Of a DNA stretch of 64,000 bases, positions 31,101-45,461 are shown in pieces (positions within the stretch are counted from its first letter, which is position 1; each line of letters opens with the position of its first letter). Where the stretch lies: NCBI RefSeq assembly GCF_964355755.1, contig NC_092673.1, positions 17,117,001 through 17,181,000 on the forward strand. Reading direction: 5' to 3'. A program made the position numbers and the translations under genes. The notes under the pieces are model-generated. The model saw only the letters and a program-made list of their open reading frames with translations, ran no database searches and was not told the origin of the DNA. Source of the stretch: Antedon mediterranea. Its lineage: Eukaryota; Echinodermata; Crinoidea; Comatulida; Antedonidae.

Positions 31101-34100
31101 TAGTGAAATTTGATACTGTATTTGTGAGAAAATGGCGGATTGTTCCTGGCAGTAACTTGATGGGATTATACTAGGGTACCCCTTTAGTCGTCCAGTATAA
31201 GTTAGAGTGGGACCACTAGTCCCGTTTACTCAGCCTCATCTTTAAAATTTGAGTGTAACTCATTTACGATTTTTAAAATATAGTGAAATTTGAAACTGTA
31301 TTTGTGAGAAAATGGCGGATTGTTCCTGAGAGTCACTTAGTGGGATTATACTAGGGTACCCCTTTAGTCGTCCAGTATAAGTTAGAGTGGGACCACTCGT
31401 TCCGTTTACTCAGCCCCCATCTTTAAAATTTGAGTGTAACTCATTTACGATTTTTAAAATATAGTGAAATTTGAAACTGTATTTGTGAGAAAATGGCGGA
31501 TTGTTCCTGAGAGTCACTTGGTGGGATTATACTAGGGTACCTCTTTAGTCATCCTGTATAAGTTAGAGTGTGACCACTGGTCCCGTTTACTCAGCCCTCA
31601 TCTTTAAAATTTGAGTGTAACTCAATTACGATTTTTAAAATATAGTTAAATTTGAAACTGTATTTGTGAGAAAATGGCGGATTGTTCCTGGGAGTCACTT
31701 GGTGGGATTATACTAGGGTACCCCCTTAGCCGTACAGTATACTGTAAGTTAGAGTTCGACCACTGGTCCCGTTTACTCAGCCCTCATCTTTAAAATTTGA
31801 GTGTAACTCAATTACAATTTTTAAAATATAGTTAAATTTGAAACTGTATTGGTGAGAAAATGGCGGATTGTTCCTGGGAGTCACTTGGTGGGATTATACT
31901 AGGGTACCTCCTTAGTCGTACAGTATAAGTTAGAGTGGGACCACTGGTACCGTTTACTGATACCGTTTACTCAGCCCTCATCTTTTAAATTTGAGTGTAA
32001 CTCATTTACGATTTAAAAAATGTAGTGAAATTTGATACTGTATTTGTGAGAAAATGGCGGATTGTTCCTGGGAGTCACTTGGTGGGATTATACTAGGGTA
32101 CCTCCTTAGTCGTCCAGTATAAATTAGAATGGGACCACTGGTACCGTTTACTCAGCCCTCATCTTTTAAATTTGAGTGTAACTCATTTACGATTTAAAAA
32201 ATATAGTGAAGATTGAGACTGTATTTGTGAGAAAATGGCGGATTGTTCCTGGGAGTCACTTGGTGGGATTATACTAGGGTACCTCCTTAGTTGTCCAGTA
32301 TAAGTTAGAGTGGGACCACTGGTTCCGTTTACTCAGCCCTCATCTTTTAAATTTGAGTGTAACTCATTTACGATTTTTTTTAAAATATAGTGAAATTTTA
32401 TACAGTATTTGTGAGAAAACGGCGGATTGTTCCTGAGAGTCACTTGGTGGGATTACACTATAGGGTACGTCCTTAGTCGTCCAGTATAAGTTAGAGTGCG
32501 ACCACTGGTTCCGTTTACTCAGCCCTCATCTTTTAAATTTGAGTGTAACTCAATTACGATAAAAAAAATTAAAATAAAGTGGAAATTGATACTGTATTTG
32601 TGAGAAAATGGCGGATTGTCCCTGGGAGTCACTTTGTGGGATTATACTAGGGTACCTCTTTAGTTGTCCAGTAGAAGTTAGAGTGGGACCACTGGTGCCG
32701 TTTACTCAGCCCTCATCTTTAACGTTTGAGTGTAACTCAATTACGATTATTTTTTTAAAATATAGTGAAATTTGATACTGTATTTGTGAGAAAATGGCGG
32801 ATTCTTCTCCGAGAGTCACTTGGTAGGATTATACTAGGGTACCTCCTTAGTTGTTTAGTTTAAGTTAGAGTAGGACCACTGGTCCCGTTTACTCAGCCCA
32901 TATCTTTAAAATTTAAGTGTAACTAAATTACGATTAATATTTTAAAATATAGTGAAATTTGATACTGGGATTATACTAGGGTACCTCTTTAGTCATCCTG
33001 TATAAGTTAGAGTGTGACCACTGGTCCCGTTTACTCAGCCCTCATCTTTAAAATTTGAGTTTAACTCAATTACAATTTTTAAAATATAGTTAAATTTTAA
33101 ACTGTATTTGTGAGAAAATGGCGGATTGTTCCTGGGAGTCACTTGGTGGGATTATACTAAGGTACCTCCTTAGTCGCTCAGTATAAATTAGAGTGGCACC
33201 ACTGGTACCGTTTACTCAGCCCTTATCTTTTAAATTTGAGTGTAACTCATTTACGATTTAAAAAATATAGTGAAGTTTGAGACTGTATTTGTGAGAAAAT
33301 GGCGGATTGTTCCTCGGATTCACTTGGTGGGATTATACTAGGGTACCTCCTTAGTCGTCCAGTATAAGTTAGAGTGGGACCACTGGTCCCGTTTACTCAG
33401 CCCTCATCTTTAAAATTTGAGTGTAACTCATTTACGATTTTTAAAATATAGTGAAATTTGATACTGTATTTGTGAGAAAACGGCGGATTGTTCCTGAGAG
33501 TCACTTGGTGGGATTATACTAGGGTACGCCCTTAGTCGTCCAGTATAAGTTAGAGTGCGACCACTGGTTCCGTTTACTCAGCCCTCATCTTTTAAATTTG
33601 AGTGTAACTCAATTACGATAAAAATTTTTAAAATATAGTGAAAATTGATACTGTATTTGTGAGAAAATGGCGGATTGTTCCTGGGAATCACTTTCTGGGA
33701 TTATACTAGGGTACCTCCTTAGTTGTCCAGTAGAAGTTAGAGTGGGACCACTGGTCCCGTTTACTCAGCCCTCATCTTTAACAGTTGAGTGTAACTGAAT
33801 TACGATTAATATTTTAAAATATAGTGAAATTTGATACTGTATTTGTGAGAAAATGGCGGATTGTTCTCGGGAGTCACTTGGTAGGATTATACTAGGGTAC
33901 CTCCTTAGTTGTTCAGTTTAAGTTAGAGTAGGACCACTGGTCCCGTTTACTCAGCCCATATCTTTAAAATTTAAGTGTAACTCAATTACGATTAATATTT
34001 TAAAATATAGTGAAATTTGATACTGTATTTGTGAGAAAATGGCGGATTGTTCCTGGCAGTAACTTGGTGGGATTATACTAGGGTACCCCTTTAGTCGTCC

Positions 34101-35673
34101 AGTATAAGTTAGAGTGGGACCACTGGTCCCGTTTACTCAGCCTCATCTTTAAAATTTGAGTGTAACTCATTTACGATTTTTAAAATATAGTGAAATTTGA
34201 AACTGTATTTGTGAGAAAATGGCGGATTGTTCCTGAGAGTCACTTAGTGGGATTATACTAGGGTACCCCTTTAGCCGTACAGTATAAGTTAGAGTGGGAC
34301 CACTGGTCCCGTTTACTCAGCCCTCATCTTTTAAATTTGAGTGTAACTCAATTACGATAAAATTTTTAAAATATAGTGAAAATTGATACTGTATTTGTGA
34401 GAAAATGGCGGATTGTTCCTGGGAGTCACTTGGTGGGATTATACTAGGGTACCTCCTTAGTTGTACAGTATAAGTTAGAGTGGGACCACTGGTCCCGATT
34501 ACTCAACCCTCCTTTTTAAAATTTGAGTGTAACTCAATTATGATTTTTAAAATATAGTGAAATTTGATACTGTATTTGTGAGAAAACGGCGGATGGTTCC
34601 TGGGAGTCACTTGGTGGGATTATACTAGGGTACCTCTTAAGTTGTACAGTATAAGTTAGAGTGGGATCACTGGTCCCGTTTACTCAACCCTCATCTTTAA
34701 AGTTTGAGTGTAACTCAATTACGATTTGAAAATTATAGTGAAATTTGATACTGTATTTGTGAGAAAACGGCGGATTGTTCCTGGTAGTCACTTGGTGGAA
34801 TTATACTAGGGTATCTCCTTAGTCGTCCAGTATAAGTTTGAGTGTGGCCACTGGTCCCGTTTACTCAGCCCTCATCTTTTAAATTTGAGTGTAACTCAAT
34901 TACGGTAAAATTTTTAAAATATAGTGAAAATTGATACTGTATTTGTGAGAAAATGGCGGATTGTTCATGGGAGTCACTTGGTGGGATTATACTAGTGTTC
35001 CTCCTTAGTCAACCAGTATTAGTTAGAGTGGGACCACTGGTCCCGTTTACTCAGCCTTCATCTTTAAAATTTGAGTGTAACTCAATTACAATTTTTAAAA
35101 TATAGTTAAATTTGAAACTGTATTTGTGAGAAAATGGCGGATTGTTCCTGGGAGTCACTTGGTGGGATTATACTAGGGTACCTCCTTAGTTGTACAGTAT
35201 AAGTTAGAGTGGGACCACTGGTTCCGATTACTCAACCCTCCTCTTTAAAGTTTGAGTGTAACTCAATTACGATTTTTAAAATATAGTGAAATTTGATACT
35301 GTATTTGTGAGAAAACGGCGGATTGTTCATGGGAGTCACTTGGTGGGATTATACTAGTGTTCCTCCTTAGTCAACCAGTATTAGTTAGAGTGGGACCACT
35401 GGTCCCGTTTACTCAGCCTTCATCTTTAAAATTTGAGTGTAACTCAATTACAATTTTTAAAATATAGTTAAATTTGAAACTGTATTTGTGAGAAAATGGC
35501 GGATTGTTCCTGGGAGTCACTTGGTGCGATTATACTAGGGTACCTCCTTAGTCGTCCAGTAGAAGTTAGAGTGTGGCCACTGGTCCCGTTTACTCAGCCC
35601 TCATCTTTTAAATTTGAGTGTAACTCATTTACGATTTATTTTAAAATATAGTGAAATTTTATACAGTATTTGT
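28171..35673 (+). repeat. left array of ~184-bp unit (about 40 copies)
   Basis: Units carry GTGAGAAAATGGCGGATTG, TGGGATTATACTAGGGTACC, GACCACTGGTCCCGTTTACT and TGAGTGTAACTCAATTACG. Spacing of the first units is 181-182 bases; the copy number is estimated from length. Markers recur at an offset of 3,316 bases, showing a higher-order repeat. GACCACTGGTCC is palindromic. Confidence 0.95.
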
Positions 35674-38600
35674 CCCACCGAGTGACTCCCAGTAACAATG
35701 CCCAATTTTTTCACAAATACAATATCAATTTTCACTATATTTTAAAAATGTTATCGTAATTTTGTTCCACACAAATTTAAAAGATGAGGGCTGAGTAAAC
35801 GGGACCAGTGGTCGCACTCTAACTTATACTGGACGACTAAGGAGGTATCCTAGTATAATCACACCAAGTGACTCCCAGGTACAATCCGCCGTTTTCTCAC
35901 AAATACAGTATCAAATTTCATTATTTTTTAAAAATCGTAAATGAGTTACACTCAAATTTAAAAGATGAGGGCTGAGTAAACGGGACCAGTGGTCGCACTC
36001 TAACTTATACGGGACGATTAAGGAGGTACCCTAGTATAATCCCACCAAGTGATTCCCAGGAACAATCCCCCATTTTCTCACAAATATAGTTTCAAATTTA
36101 ACTATATTTTAAAAATTGTAATTGAGTTACATTCAAATTTTAAAGATGAGGGCTGAGTAAATGGGACCAGTGGTCCAACTCTATCTTATACTGGATGACT
36201 AAAGAGGTACCCTAGTATAATCCCACCAAGTGACTCTCACGAACAATCTGCCGTTTTCTCACAAATACAGTATCAAATTTCACTATATTTTAAAAATCGT
36301 AAATGAGTTTCACTCACATTTTAAAGTTTTAAAGATGAGGGCTGAGTAAACGGGACCAGTGGTCTCACTCTAACTTATACTGGACGACTAAGGGTGTACC
36401 CTAGTATAATCCCACCAAGTGACTCTCAGGAACAATCCGCCGTTTTCTCACAAATACAGTTTCAAATTTCACTATATTTTAAAAATCGTAAATGAGTTAC
36501 ACTCAAATTTTAAAAAAGAGGGCTGAGTAAACGGGACCAGTGGTCCCACTCTAACTTATACTGGACGACTAAGTGGGTACCCAAGTATAATCCCACCAAG
36601 TGACTCCCAGGAACAATCCGCCATTTTCTCACAAATACAGTATCAAATTTCACTATATTTTAAAAATCGTAAATGAGTTAAACTCAAATTTTAAAGATGA
36701 GGGCTGAGTAAACAGGACCAGTGGTCCCACTCTAACTTATACTGGACGACTAAGGGGGTACCCTAGTATAATCCCACCAAGTGACTCCCAGGAATAATCC
36801 GCCATTTTCTCACAAATACAGTATCAAATTTCACTATATTTTAAAATATTAATCGTAATTGAGTTACACTCAAACATTAAAGATGAGGGCTGAGTAAGCG
36901 GGACCAGTGGTCCCACTCTAACTTATACTGGACAACTAAGGAGGTACCCTAGTATAATCCCACCAAGTGACTCCCAGGAACAATCCGCCATTTTCTCACA
37001 AATACAGTATCAATTTTCACTATATCTTAAAAATGTTATCGTAATTGAGTTACACTCAAATTCAAAAGATGAGGGCTGAGTAAACGGGACCAGTGGCCGG
37101 ACTCTAACTTATACTGGACGACTAAGGAGGTACCTTAGTATAACCCCACCATGTAACTCCCAGGAACAATCCGCCGTTTTCTCACAAATACAGTATCAAA
37201 TTTCACTATATTTTTTTAATCGTAAATGAGTTCACTCAAATTTTAAAGATGGAGGCTTAGTAAACGGAACAAGTGGTCCCACTCTAACTTTTACTGGACG
37301 ACTAAGGAGGCACCCTAGTATAATCCTACCAAGTGACTCTCAGGAAAAATCCGCCGTTTTCTAAAAAATACAGTATCAAATTTCACTATATTTTAAAAAT
37401 CGTAAATGAGTTACACTCAAATTTTAAAGATGAGGGCTGAGTAAACGAGACCAGTGGTCCCACTCTAACTTATACTGGACAACTAAGGAGGTACCCTAGT
37501 ATAATCCCACCAAGTGATTCCCAGGAACAAACCGCCATTTTCTCACAAATACAGTTTCAAATTTAACTATATTTTAAAAATTGTAATTGAGTTACACTCA
37601 AATTTTAAAGATGAGGGCTGAGTAAACGGGACCAGTGGTTCAACTCTATCTTATACTGGATGATTAAAGAGGTACCCTAGTATAATCCCACCAAGTGACT
37701 CTCAGGAACAATCCGCCGTTTTCTCACAAATACAGTATCAAATTTTACTATATTTTAAAAATCGTAAATGAGTTACACTCACATTTTAAAGATGAGGGCT
37801 GAATAAACGGGACCAGTGGTCCCACTCTAACTTATACTGGACGACTAAGGGTGTACCCTAGTATAATCCCACCAAGTGACTCTCAGGAACAATCCGCCGT
37901 TTTCTCACAAATACAGTTTCAAATTTCACTATATTTTAAAAATCGTAATTGAGTTACACTCAAATTTTAAAAAAGAGAGCTGAGTAAACGGGACCAGTGG
38001 TTGCACTCTAACTTATACTGGATGACTAAAGACTTACCTTAGTGTAACCCCACCAAGTGACTCCCAGGAACAATCCGCCATTTTCTCACAAATACATTAT
38101 CAAATTTCACTATATTTTTTAAATCGTAAATGAGTTACACTCAAATTTTAAAGATGAGGGCTGAGTAAACGGTTCCAGTGGTCCCACTCTAACTTATACT
38201 GGACGACTAAGGGGGTACCCTAGTGTAATCCCACCAAGTGACTCCAAGGAACAATCCGCCATTTTCTCACAAATACAGTTTCAAATTTAACTATATTTTA
38301 AAAATTGTAATTGAGTTACACTCAAATTTTAAAGATGAGGGCTGAGTAAACGGGACCAGTGGTCCCACTCTAACTTATACAGCATGACTAAATAGGTACC
38401 CTAGGATAATCCCACCAAGTGACTCTGAGGAACAATCGGCCGTTTTTTCACAAATACAGTATCAAATTTCACTATATTTTAAAAATCGTAAATGAGTTAC
38501 ACTCAAATTTTAAACATGAGGGCTGAGTAAACGGGACCAGTGGTCCCACTCTAACTTATACTGGATGACTAAGGGTGTACCCTAGTATAATCCCACCAAG

Positions 38601-41600
38601 TGACTCTCAGGAACAATCCGCCGTTTTCTCACAAATACAGTTTCAAATTTCACTATATTTTAAAAATCGTAAATGAGTTACACTCAAATTTTAAAGATGA
38701 GGGCTGAATAAACGGGACCATTGGTCCCACTGAAACTTATACTGGACGACTAAGGGGGTACCCAAGTATAATCCCACCAAGTGACTCTCAGGAACAATCC
38801 GTCATTTTCTCACAAATACAGTATCAAATTTCACTATATTTTAAAAAATTATTCGTAATTGAGTTACACTCAAATTTTAAAGATAAGGGCTGAGTAAATA
38901 GGATCAGTGGTCCCACTCTAACTTAAACTGGACGACTAAGGGTGTACTCTAGTATAATCCCACCAAGTGACTCTCAGGAACAATCCACCGTTTTATCACA
39001 AACACAGTATCAAATTTCACTATATTTTAAAAATCGTAAATGAGTTACACTCAAATTTTAAAGATGAGGGCTGAGTAAACGAGACGAGTGGTCCCACTCT
39101 AACTTATACTGAACAACTAAGGAGGTACCCTAGTATAATCCCACCAAGTGACTCCCAGGAACAATCCGCCATTTTCTCACAAATACAGTCTCAAACTTCA
39201 CTATATTTTTTTAATCGTAAATGAGTTACACTCAAATTTAAAAGATGAGGGCTGAGTAAACGGTACCAGTGGTCCCACTTTAATTTTTATTGGACGACTA
39301 CGGAGATACCTTAGTATAATCCCACCAAGTGACTCCCAGGAACAATCCGCCATTTTCTCACAAATACAGTTTCAAATTTAACTATATTTTAAAAATTGTT
39401 AATGAGTTACACTCAAATTTTAAAGATGAGGGCTGAGTAAACGGGACCAGTGGTCCCACTCTAACTTATACAGGATGACTAAATAGGTACCCTAGGATAA
39501 TCCCACCAAGTGACTCTGAGGAACAATCCGCCGTTTTTTCACAAATACAGTATCAAATTTCACTATATTTTAAAAATCGTAACTGAGTTAAACTCAAATT
39601 TTAAAGATGAGGGCTGAGTAAACTGGACCAGTTGTCCCACTCTAACTTATACTGGACGACTAAGGGTGTACCCTAGTATAATCCCACCAAGTGACTCTCA
39701 GGAACAATCCGCCGTTTTCTCACAAATACAGTTTCAAATTTCACTATATTTTAAAAATCGTAAATGAGTTACACTCAAATTTTAAAGATGAGGGCTGAGT
39801 AAACTGGACCAGTTGTCCCACTCTAACTTATACTGGACGACTAAAGGGGTACCCTAGTATAATCCCACCAAGTGACTTTCAGGAACAATCCGCCGTTTTC
39901 TCACAAATACAGTATCAAATTTCACTATTTTTTAAAATATTATTCGTCATTGAGTTACACCCAAATTTTAAAGATAAGGGCTGAGTAAACAAGATCAGTG
40001 GTCCCACTCTAACTTATACTGGACAACTAAGGAGGTACCCTAGTATAATCCCACCAAGTGACTCCCAGGAACAATCCGCCATTTTCTCACAAATACAGTC
40101 TCAAACTTCACTATATATTTTTTAATCGTAAATGAGTTACACTCAAATTTAAAAGATGAGGGCTGAGTAAACGGTACCAGTGGTCCCACTTTATTTTTTA
40201 TTGGATGACTACGGAGGTACCTTAGTATAATCCCACCAAGTGACTCCCAGGAACATTCCGCCATTTTCTCACAAATACAGTTTCAAATTTAACTATATTT
40301 TAAAAATTGTAATTGAGTTACACTCAAATTTAAAAGATGAGGGCTGAGTAAACGGGACCAGTGGTCACACTCTAACTTATACAGGATGACTAAAGAGGTA
40401 CCCTAGTAAAATCCCACCAAGTGACTCTCAGGAACAATCCGCCGTTTTCTCACAAATACAGTATCAAATTTTACTATATTTTAAAAATCGTAAATGAGTT
40501 ACACTCAAATTTTAAAGATAAGGGCTGAGTAAACGGGACGAGTGGTCCCACTCTAACTTATACTGGACGACTAAGGGGGTACCCTAGTATAATCCCACCA
40601 AGCGACTCTCAGGAACAATCCGTCATTTTCTCACAAATACAGTATCAAATTTCACTATATTTTAAAATATTATTCGTAATTGAGTTACACTCAAATTTTA
40701 AAGATAAGGGCTGAGTAAACAAGATCAGTGGTCCCACTCTAACTTAAACTGGACAACTAAGGAGGTACCCTAGTATAATCCCACCAAGTGAATCCCAGGA
40801 ACAATCCGCCATTTTCTCACAAATACAGTATCAAATTTCACTATATTTTAAAAATCGTAAATGAGTTACACTCAAATTTAAAAGATGAGGGCTGAGTAAA
40901 CGGGACCAGTGGTCCAACTCTAACTTATACTAGACGACTAAGGGGGTACCCTAGTATAATCCCACCAAGTGACTCTCAGGAACAATCCACCGTTTTCTCA
41001 CAAACACAGTATCAAATTTCACTATATTTTAAAAATCGTAAATGAGTTACACTCAAAATTTAAAGATGAGGGCTGAGTAAACGAGACCAGTGGTTCCACT
41101 CTAACTTATACTGGACAACTAAGGAGGTACCCTAGTATAATCCCACCAAGTGACTCCCAGGAACAATCCGCCATTTTCTCACAAATACAGTCTCAAACTT
41201 CACTATATTTTTTAAATCGTAAATGAGTTACACTCAAATTTAAAAGATGAGGGCTGAGTAAACGGTACCAGTGGTCCCACTTTAATTTTTATTGGACGAC
41301 TACGGAGGTACCTTAGTATAATCCCACCAAGTGACTCCCAGGAACAATCCGCCATTTTCTCACAAATACAGTTTCAAATTTAACTATATTTTAAAAATTG
41401 TAATTGAGTTATACTCAAATTTTAAAGATGAGGGCTGAGTAAACGGGACCAGTGTTCCCACTCTAACTTATACAAGATGACTAAAGAGGTAACCTAGTAC
41501 AATCCCACCAAGTGACTCTCAGGAACAATCCGCCGTTTTCTCACAAATACAGTATCAAATTTTACTATATTTTAAAAATCGTAAATGAGTTACACTCAAA

Positions 41601-43009
41601 TTTTAAAGATAAGGGCTGAGTAAACGGGACGAGTGGTCCCACTCTAACTTATACTGGACGACTAAGGGTGTACCCTAGTATAATCCCACCAAGTGACTCT
41701 AAGGAACAATCCGCCGTTTTCTCACAAATACAGTTTCAAATTTCACTATATTTTAAAAATCGTAAATGAGTTACACTCAAATTTTAAAGATGAGGGCTGA
41801 GTAAACGGGACCAGTGGTCCCACTCTAACTTATACTGGACGACTAAGGGGGTACCCTAGTATAATCCCACCAAGTGGCTCCTAGGAACAATCCGACATTT
41901 TCTCACAAATACAGTATCATATTTCACTATATTTTAAAATATTATTCGTAATTGAGTTACACTCAAATTTTAAAGATAAGGGCTGAGTAAACGGGACCAG
42001 TGGTCCCACTCTAACTTAAACTGGACAACTAAGGAGGTACCCTAGTATAATCCCACCAAGTGACTCTCGGGAACAATCAGCCATTTTCTCACAAATACAG
42101 TATCAAATTTCACTATATTTTAAAATATTAATCGTAATTGAGTTACACTCAAACGTTAAAGATAAGGGCTGAGTAAACGGGACCAGTGGTCCCGCTCTAA
42201 CTTATACAAGATGACTAAGGGTGTACCCTAGTATAATCCCACCAAGTGACTCTCAGGAACATTCCGCCGTTTTCTCACAAATACAGTATCTAATTTCACT
42301 ATATTTTTAAAATCGTAAATGAGTTACACTCAAATTTAAAAGATGAGGGCTGAATAAACGGGACCAGTGGTCCCACTCTAACTTATACCGGACGAGTAAG
42401 GAGGCACCCTAGTATAATCCCACCAAGTGACTCTAAGGAACAATCTGCCGTTTTCTCACAAATACAGTATCAAATTTCACTATATTTTAAAAATCGTAAA
42501 TGAGTTGCACTCAAATTTAAAAGATGAGGGCTGAGTAAACGGGACCAGTGGTCCCACTCTAACTTATACTGGACAACTAAGGAGGTACCCTAGTATAATC
42601 TCACCAAGTGACTCCCAGGAACAATCCGCCATTTTCTCACAAATACAGTATCAAATTTCACTATATTTTTTAAATCGTAAATGAGTTACACTCAAATTTA
42701 AAAGATTAGGGCTGAGTAAACGGTACCAGTGGTCTCACTCTAACTTATACTGTACGAATAAGGAGGTACCCTAGTATAAACCCACCAAGTGACTCCCAGG
42801 AACAATCCGCCATTTTCTCACCAATACAGTTTCAAATTTAACTATATTTTAAAAATTGTAATTGAGTTACACTCAAATTTTAAAGATGAGGGCTGAGTAA
42901 ACGGGACCAGTGGTCCCACTCTAACTTATACTGAACGACTAAGGGGGTACCCTAGTATAATCCCACCAAGTGAATCCCAGGAACAATCCGCCGTTTTTCT
43001 CACAAATAT
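35674..43009 (-). repeat. right array of the same unit, inverted (about 40 copies)
   Basis: The same unit is read as its reverse complement (CAATCCGCCATTTTCTCAC, GGTACCCTAGTATAATCCC). The switch occurs within one unit, with no unique spacer at the centre. Minus-strand open frames at 40040-40264 and 42939-43181 are unit-made. Confidence 0.95.
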
Positions 43010-43299
43010 TTAATTCCGAATACCATAAAAGCCATAAGTAACAATGAAAATGTAAAGAATGCACAAACGGCGTTTCATAGTTATTGTTGGCTGGAAAAAA
43101 TAAAAGTGGGCTGGTTTTTGGCTGGATTATTGTCATGTTGGCTAGCTTGACACAAGCCAACATCGAGGCATGCAACATCATAACAAATAATCTTTGACAA
43201 CACGTGTGTGTACTGAAAACTAGTAGATATTTTTCATTAATTTTACCTTATTTATTAACTTAACAACGATATTATACGAAATTATTTAGAATGGCAGAT

Positions 43300-43440
43300 T
43301 ATATTCTTTGATTAGCATGGTTACACCTAGGCTATCTAGCCTAGGGCCAGGCCTAGGCTAGTAGGTAATTTGATATATCTAGTACGCTAGTACTAGCTAG
43401 GCCCTAGGCCTTAGGCCTAGAACTAGAGGCTAGGCCCTAG
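43300..43440. repeat. CTAG/CCTAGG-rich low-complexity patch
   Basis: Many overlapping CTAG, CCTAGG and AGGCCTAG words between two mobile elements. Its role is unknown. Confidence 0.6.
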
Positions 43441-43585
43441 TACTAGGGAGTATGGTCGAAGCGGCCGCCAGTTTAATATCGTCATTTGTATGGAACGCCA
43501 TATGCGCTTTAATCTTTGATTGTCGTTGTCAACGCCATGGCCTATGTATGGCGAGTTGAGTTACAGCTAAATAAATATGGTGTGT

Positions 43586-45285
43586 GACCGAAACGGCCGC
43601 CGACTGAAACGGCCGCCAACATTTTCTATGGGACGCCAATACCGCCGCAGCTACAACAAGCCAATGCAGTATTATAAACGTACAGTAAAGCCTATGAAAC
43701 CGGTGAGAGAAAATAAATGAAACCAACCAATATATGTTTAAGAATAAAATCAAAGAATAAACGTATTTTTTAGTTAAGTTTTTAAAAAAATAATGTTTAT
43801 TATAATAATTCACCATTCTAAGCGCAATATAAATTTATTTAACGTATTCAAACAAATACTGTATCAATTATTGAAGTTGAAATAGGCAAAACAAATACAA
43901 ATGTAGGCCTACTGTAATAATATTAATATATGTTATGTAGTAAAGCTATTTATATTGTTACTTATTAGGTCTATAGTAAATTCAATAACATATGAAATTG
44001 TGGAATAATATTCAAACATTCTAACGTGCAAATAAAGCACTTTAAATGAAGTTGTGTCCTATTGTTTTACTATTATGTGTATCAACAACACCTTCGCGGG
44101 GCTAATTGTTTTGAATTTATGTTAGATGTTAGCGCATTAACCGCGCCTAGTCACATTATCTGTGGAGCTCCGCGTATCGGCGTCATCTAACATTACATAA
44201 AGACAATAATCTATTATTTGCACAGAAATGCCACGCACTTTTTGGTGCTTGCGTTTTCCTTTAAAATGGAGTTTTTTCCAATTGAACATTACTTGTTATC
44301 AAATTATCAACACTAGATGGTACGCTCGCTTCGCTCGCGTACCATCTAGGTCGTGCCCACAGATGGTTCTCGAATACATAATAATTTCAGCGTTAAAAAA
44401 CTGGCGATTTCAAATGTACGTACCGCAGGACAATAATACATGTCGTGTACAGGAACGAATAAATAGACACTGTGATTTATGTACTCAACTAAAATTAGCA
44501 CCCTATTACTTCCGAAAGAGTAACTTGTCACAAAATAAGACCAATTGTTTAAGTCAAATTTAAACAAACTTAATTTGTGTTTTGTATGTAACATTAGGGT
44601 TGAGGGATGGGGAAGAGGATGGGTGCAAAGAGGAACAATGTTAAAATATATTCTTTATCCATTTAGTAACGAAATATTAATTGCTTTCATGTTTTACAAA
44701 TAATATACCACTAAACACAGTAAAACATTGCGATGTAATACTTTGTTGAAACTATCACCGTCCTAGTCGATTGAAATAGTACAGCACATGTAACGATACA
44801 TCACTACCACGTGTATATGTTTATAATATAATGTAAAACAATTTGTGAAAACCACCTCTATTCGGGGAAAATCATAAATTCGATTTAATCGTCAATAAAT
44901 ATTAAATTATCTAACTAGTACTAGGAAGAATTTAGATTTTAATATAATAGTAATTATTTATCATTTATTTTGTCAAATTCCAATTCTTTTCCTTACACTT
45001 TTACTGTATAGGCCTACATTTAAAAAATATATAAAAAACCCAACTATGTTTACACAACATTCATTATTATACATTAAACATAATAATACATAAATAATTA
45101 AAAAACATCTATCTGTTTAATATTTATTAAGTCACATACGTCTAAAGTCATTTCAATCTGAAAAAAAAGTAAAACAATTGTATTAAACCACACGTCGTTT
45201 TGTATGACAAACGGCACACGCGGCGTTTCATACATTTAATTGCGTTTCAATTGGCGGCCGTTTCAGTTGGCGGCCGTTTCGGCTG
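43586..45285. mobile_element. nested DNA element with related CGGCCGCC ends (inner)
   Basis: GACCGAAACGGCCGCC plus a second ACTGAAACGGCCGCC on the left; the inverted pair TTGGCGGCCGTTTCAGTTGG and CGGCCGTTTCGGC on the right. The doubled CGGCCGCC word sits at both ends. Open frames inside have no recognisable domain. Confidence 0.7.
44313..44349. repeat. 37-bp CTAG-bounded perfect hairpin
   Basis: 13-base arms CTAGATGGTACGC / GCGTACCATCTAG are exact. The loop TCGCTTCGCTC is the reverse complement of the loop at 11167-11203. Confidence 0.8.
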
Positions 45286-45461
45286 TAAACCCGTAAGCCA
45301 ACTCATGTACTATCAAATCTTTATATTTCTATAATAATTAAGTTTGCCTGCCGATTCTTACCTTTAGTGATTCTTACCTTTAGTGATTAAAAGAGGCTGT
45401 GATAAATCAATGTATATTTTATTTGTATTTACTATTAACTAATACATATATCGAAATATAT

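Larger units (their letters stand above)
28034..43147. mobile_element. giant palindromic foldback element (~15.1 kb)
   Basis: Left flank 28034-28170 (AGCCAACAATAAGCCAGCC ... ATGGCTTTTATAGTATTAGG) reappears inverted at 43010-43147 with small differences. Between them lie two arrays of one repeat unit in opposite orientation, meeting near 35673. Terminal inverted repeats enclosing tandem-repeat arms are the build of foldback-type DNA elements. No transposase frame is seen, so it would be non-autonomous. Target-site duplication is not clear by eye. Confidence 0.8.

Noticed and set aside
40040-43181. Minus-strand peptides MAECSWESLGG...
   Set aside because: Each derives from one or two units of the inverted array; the frame stops in most units.
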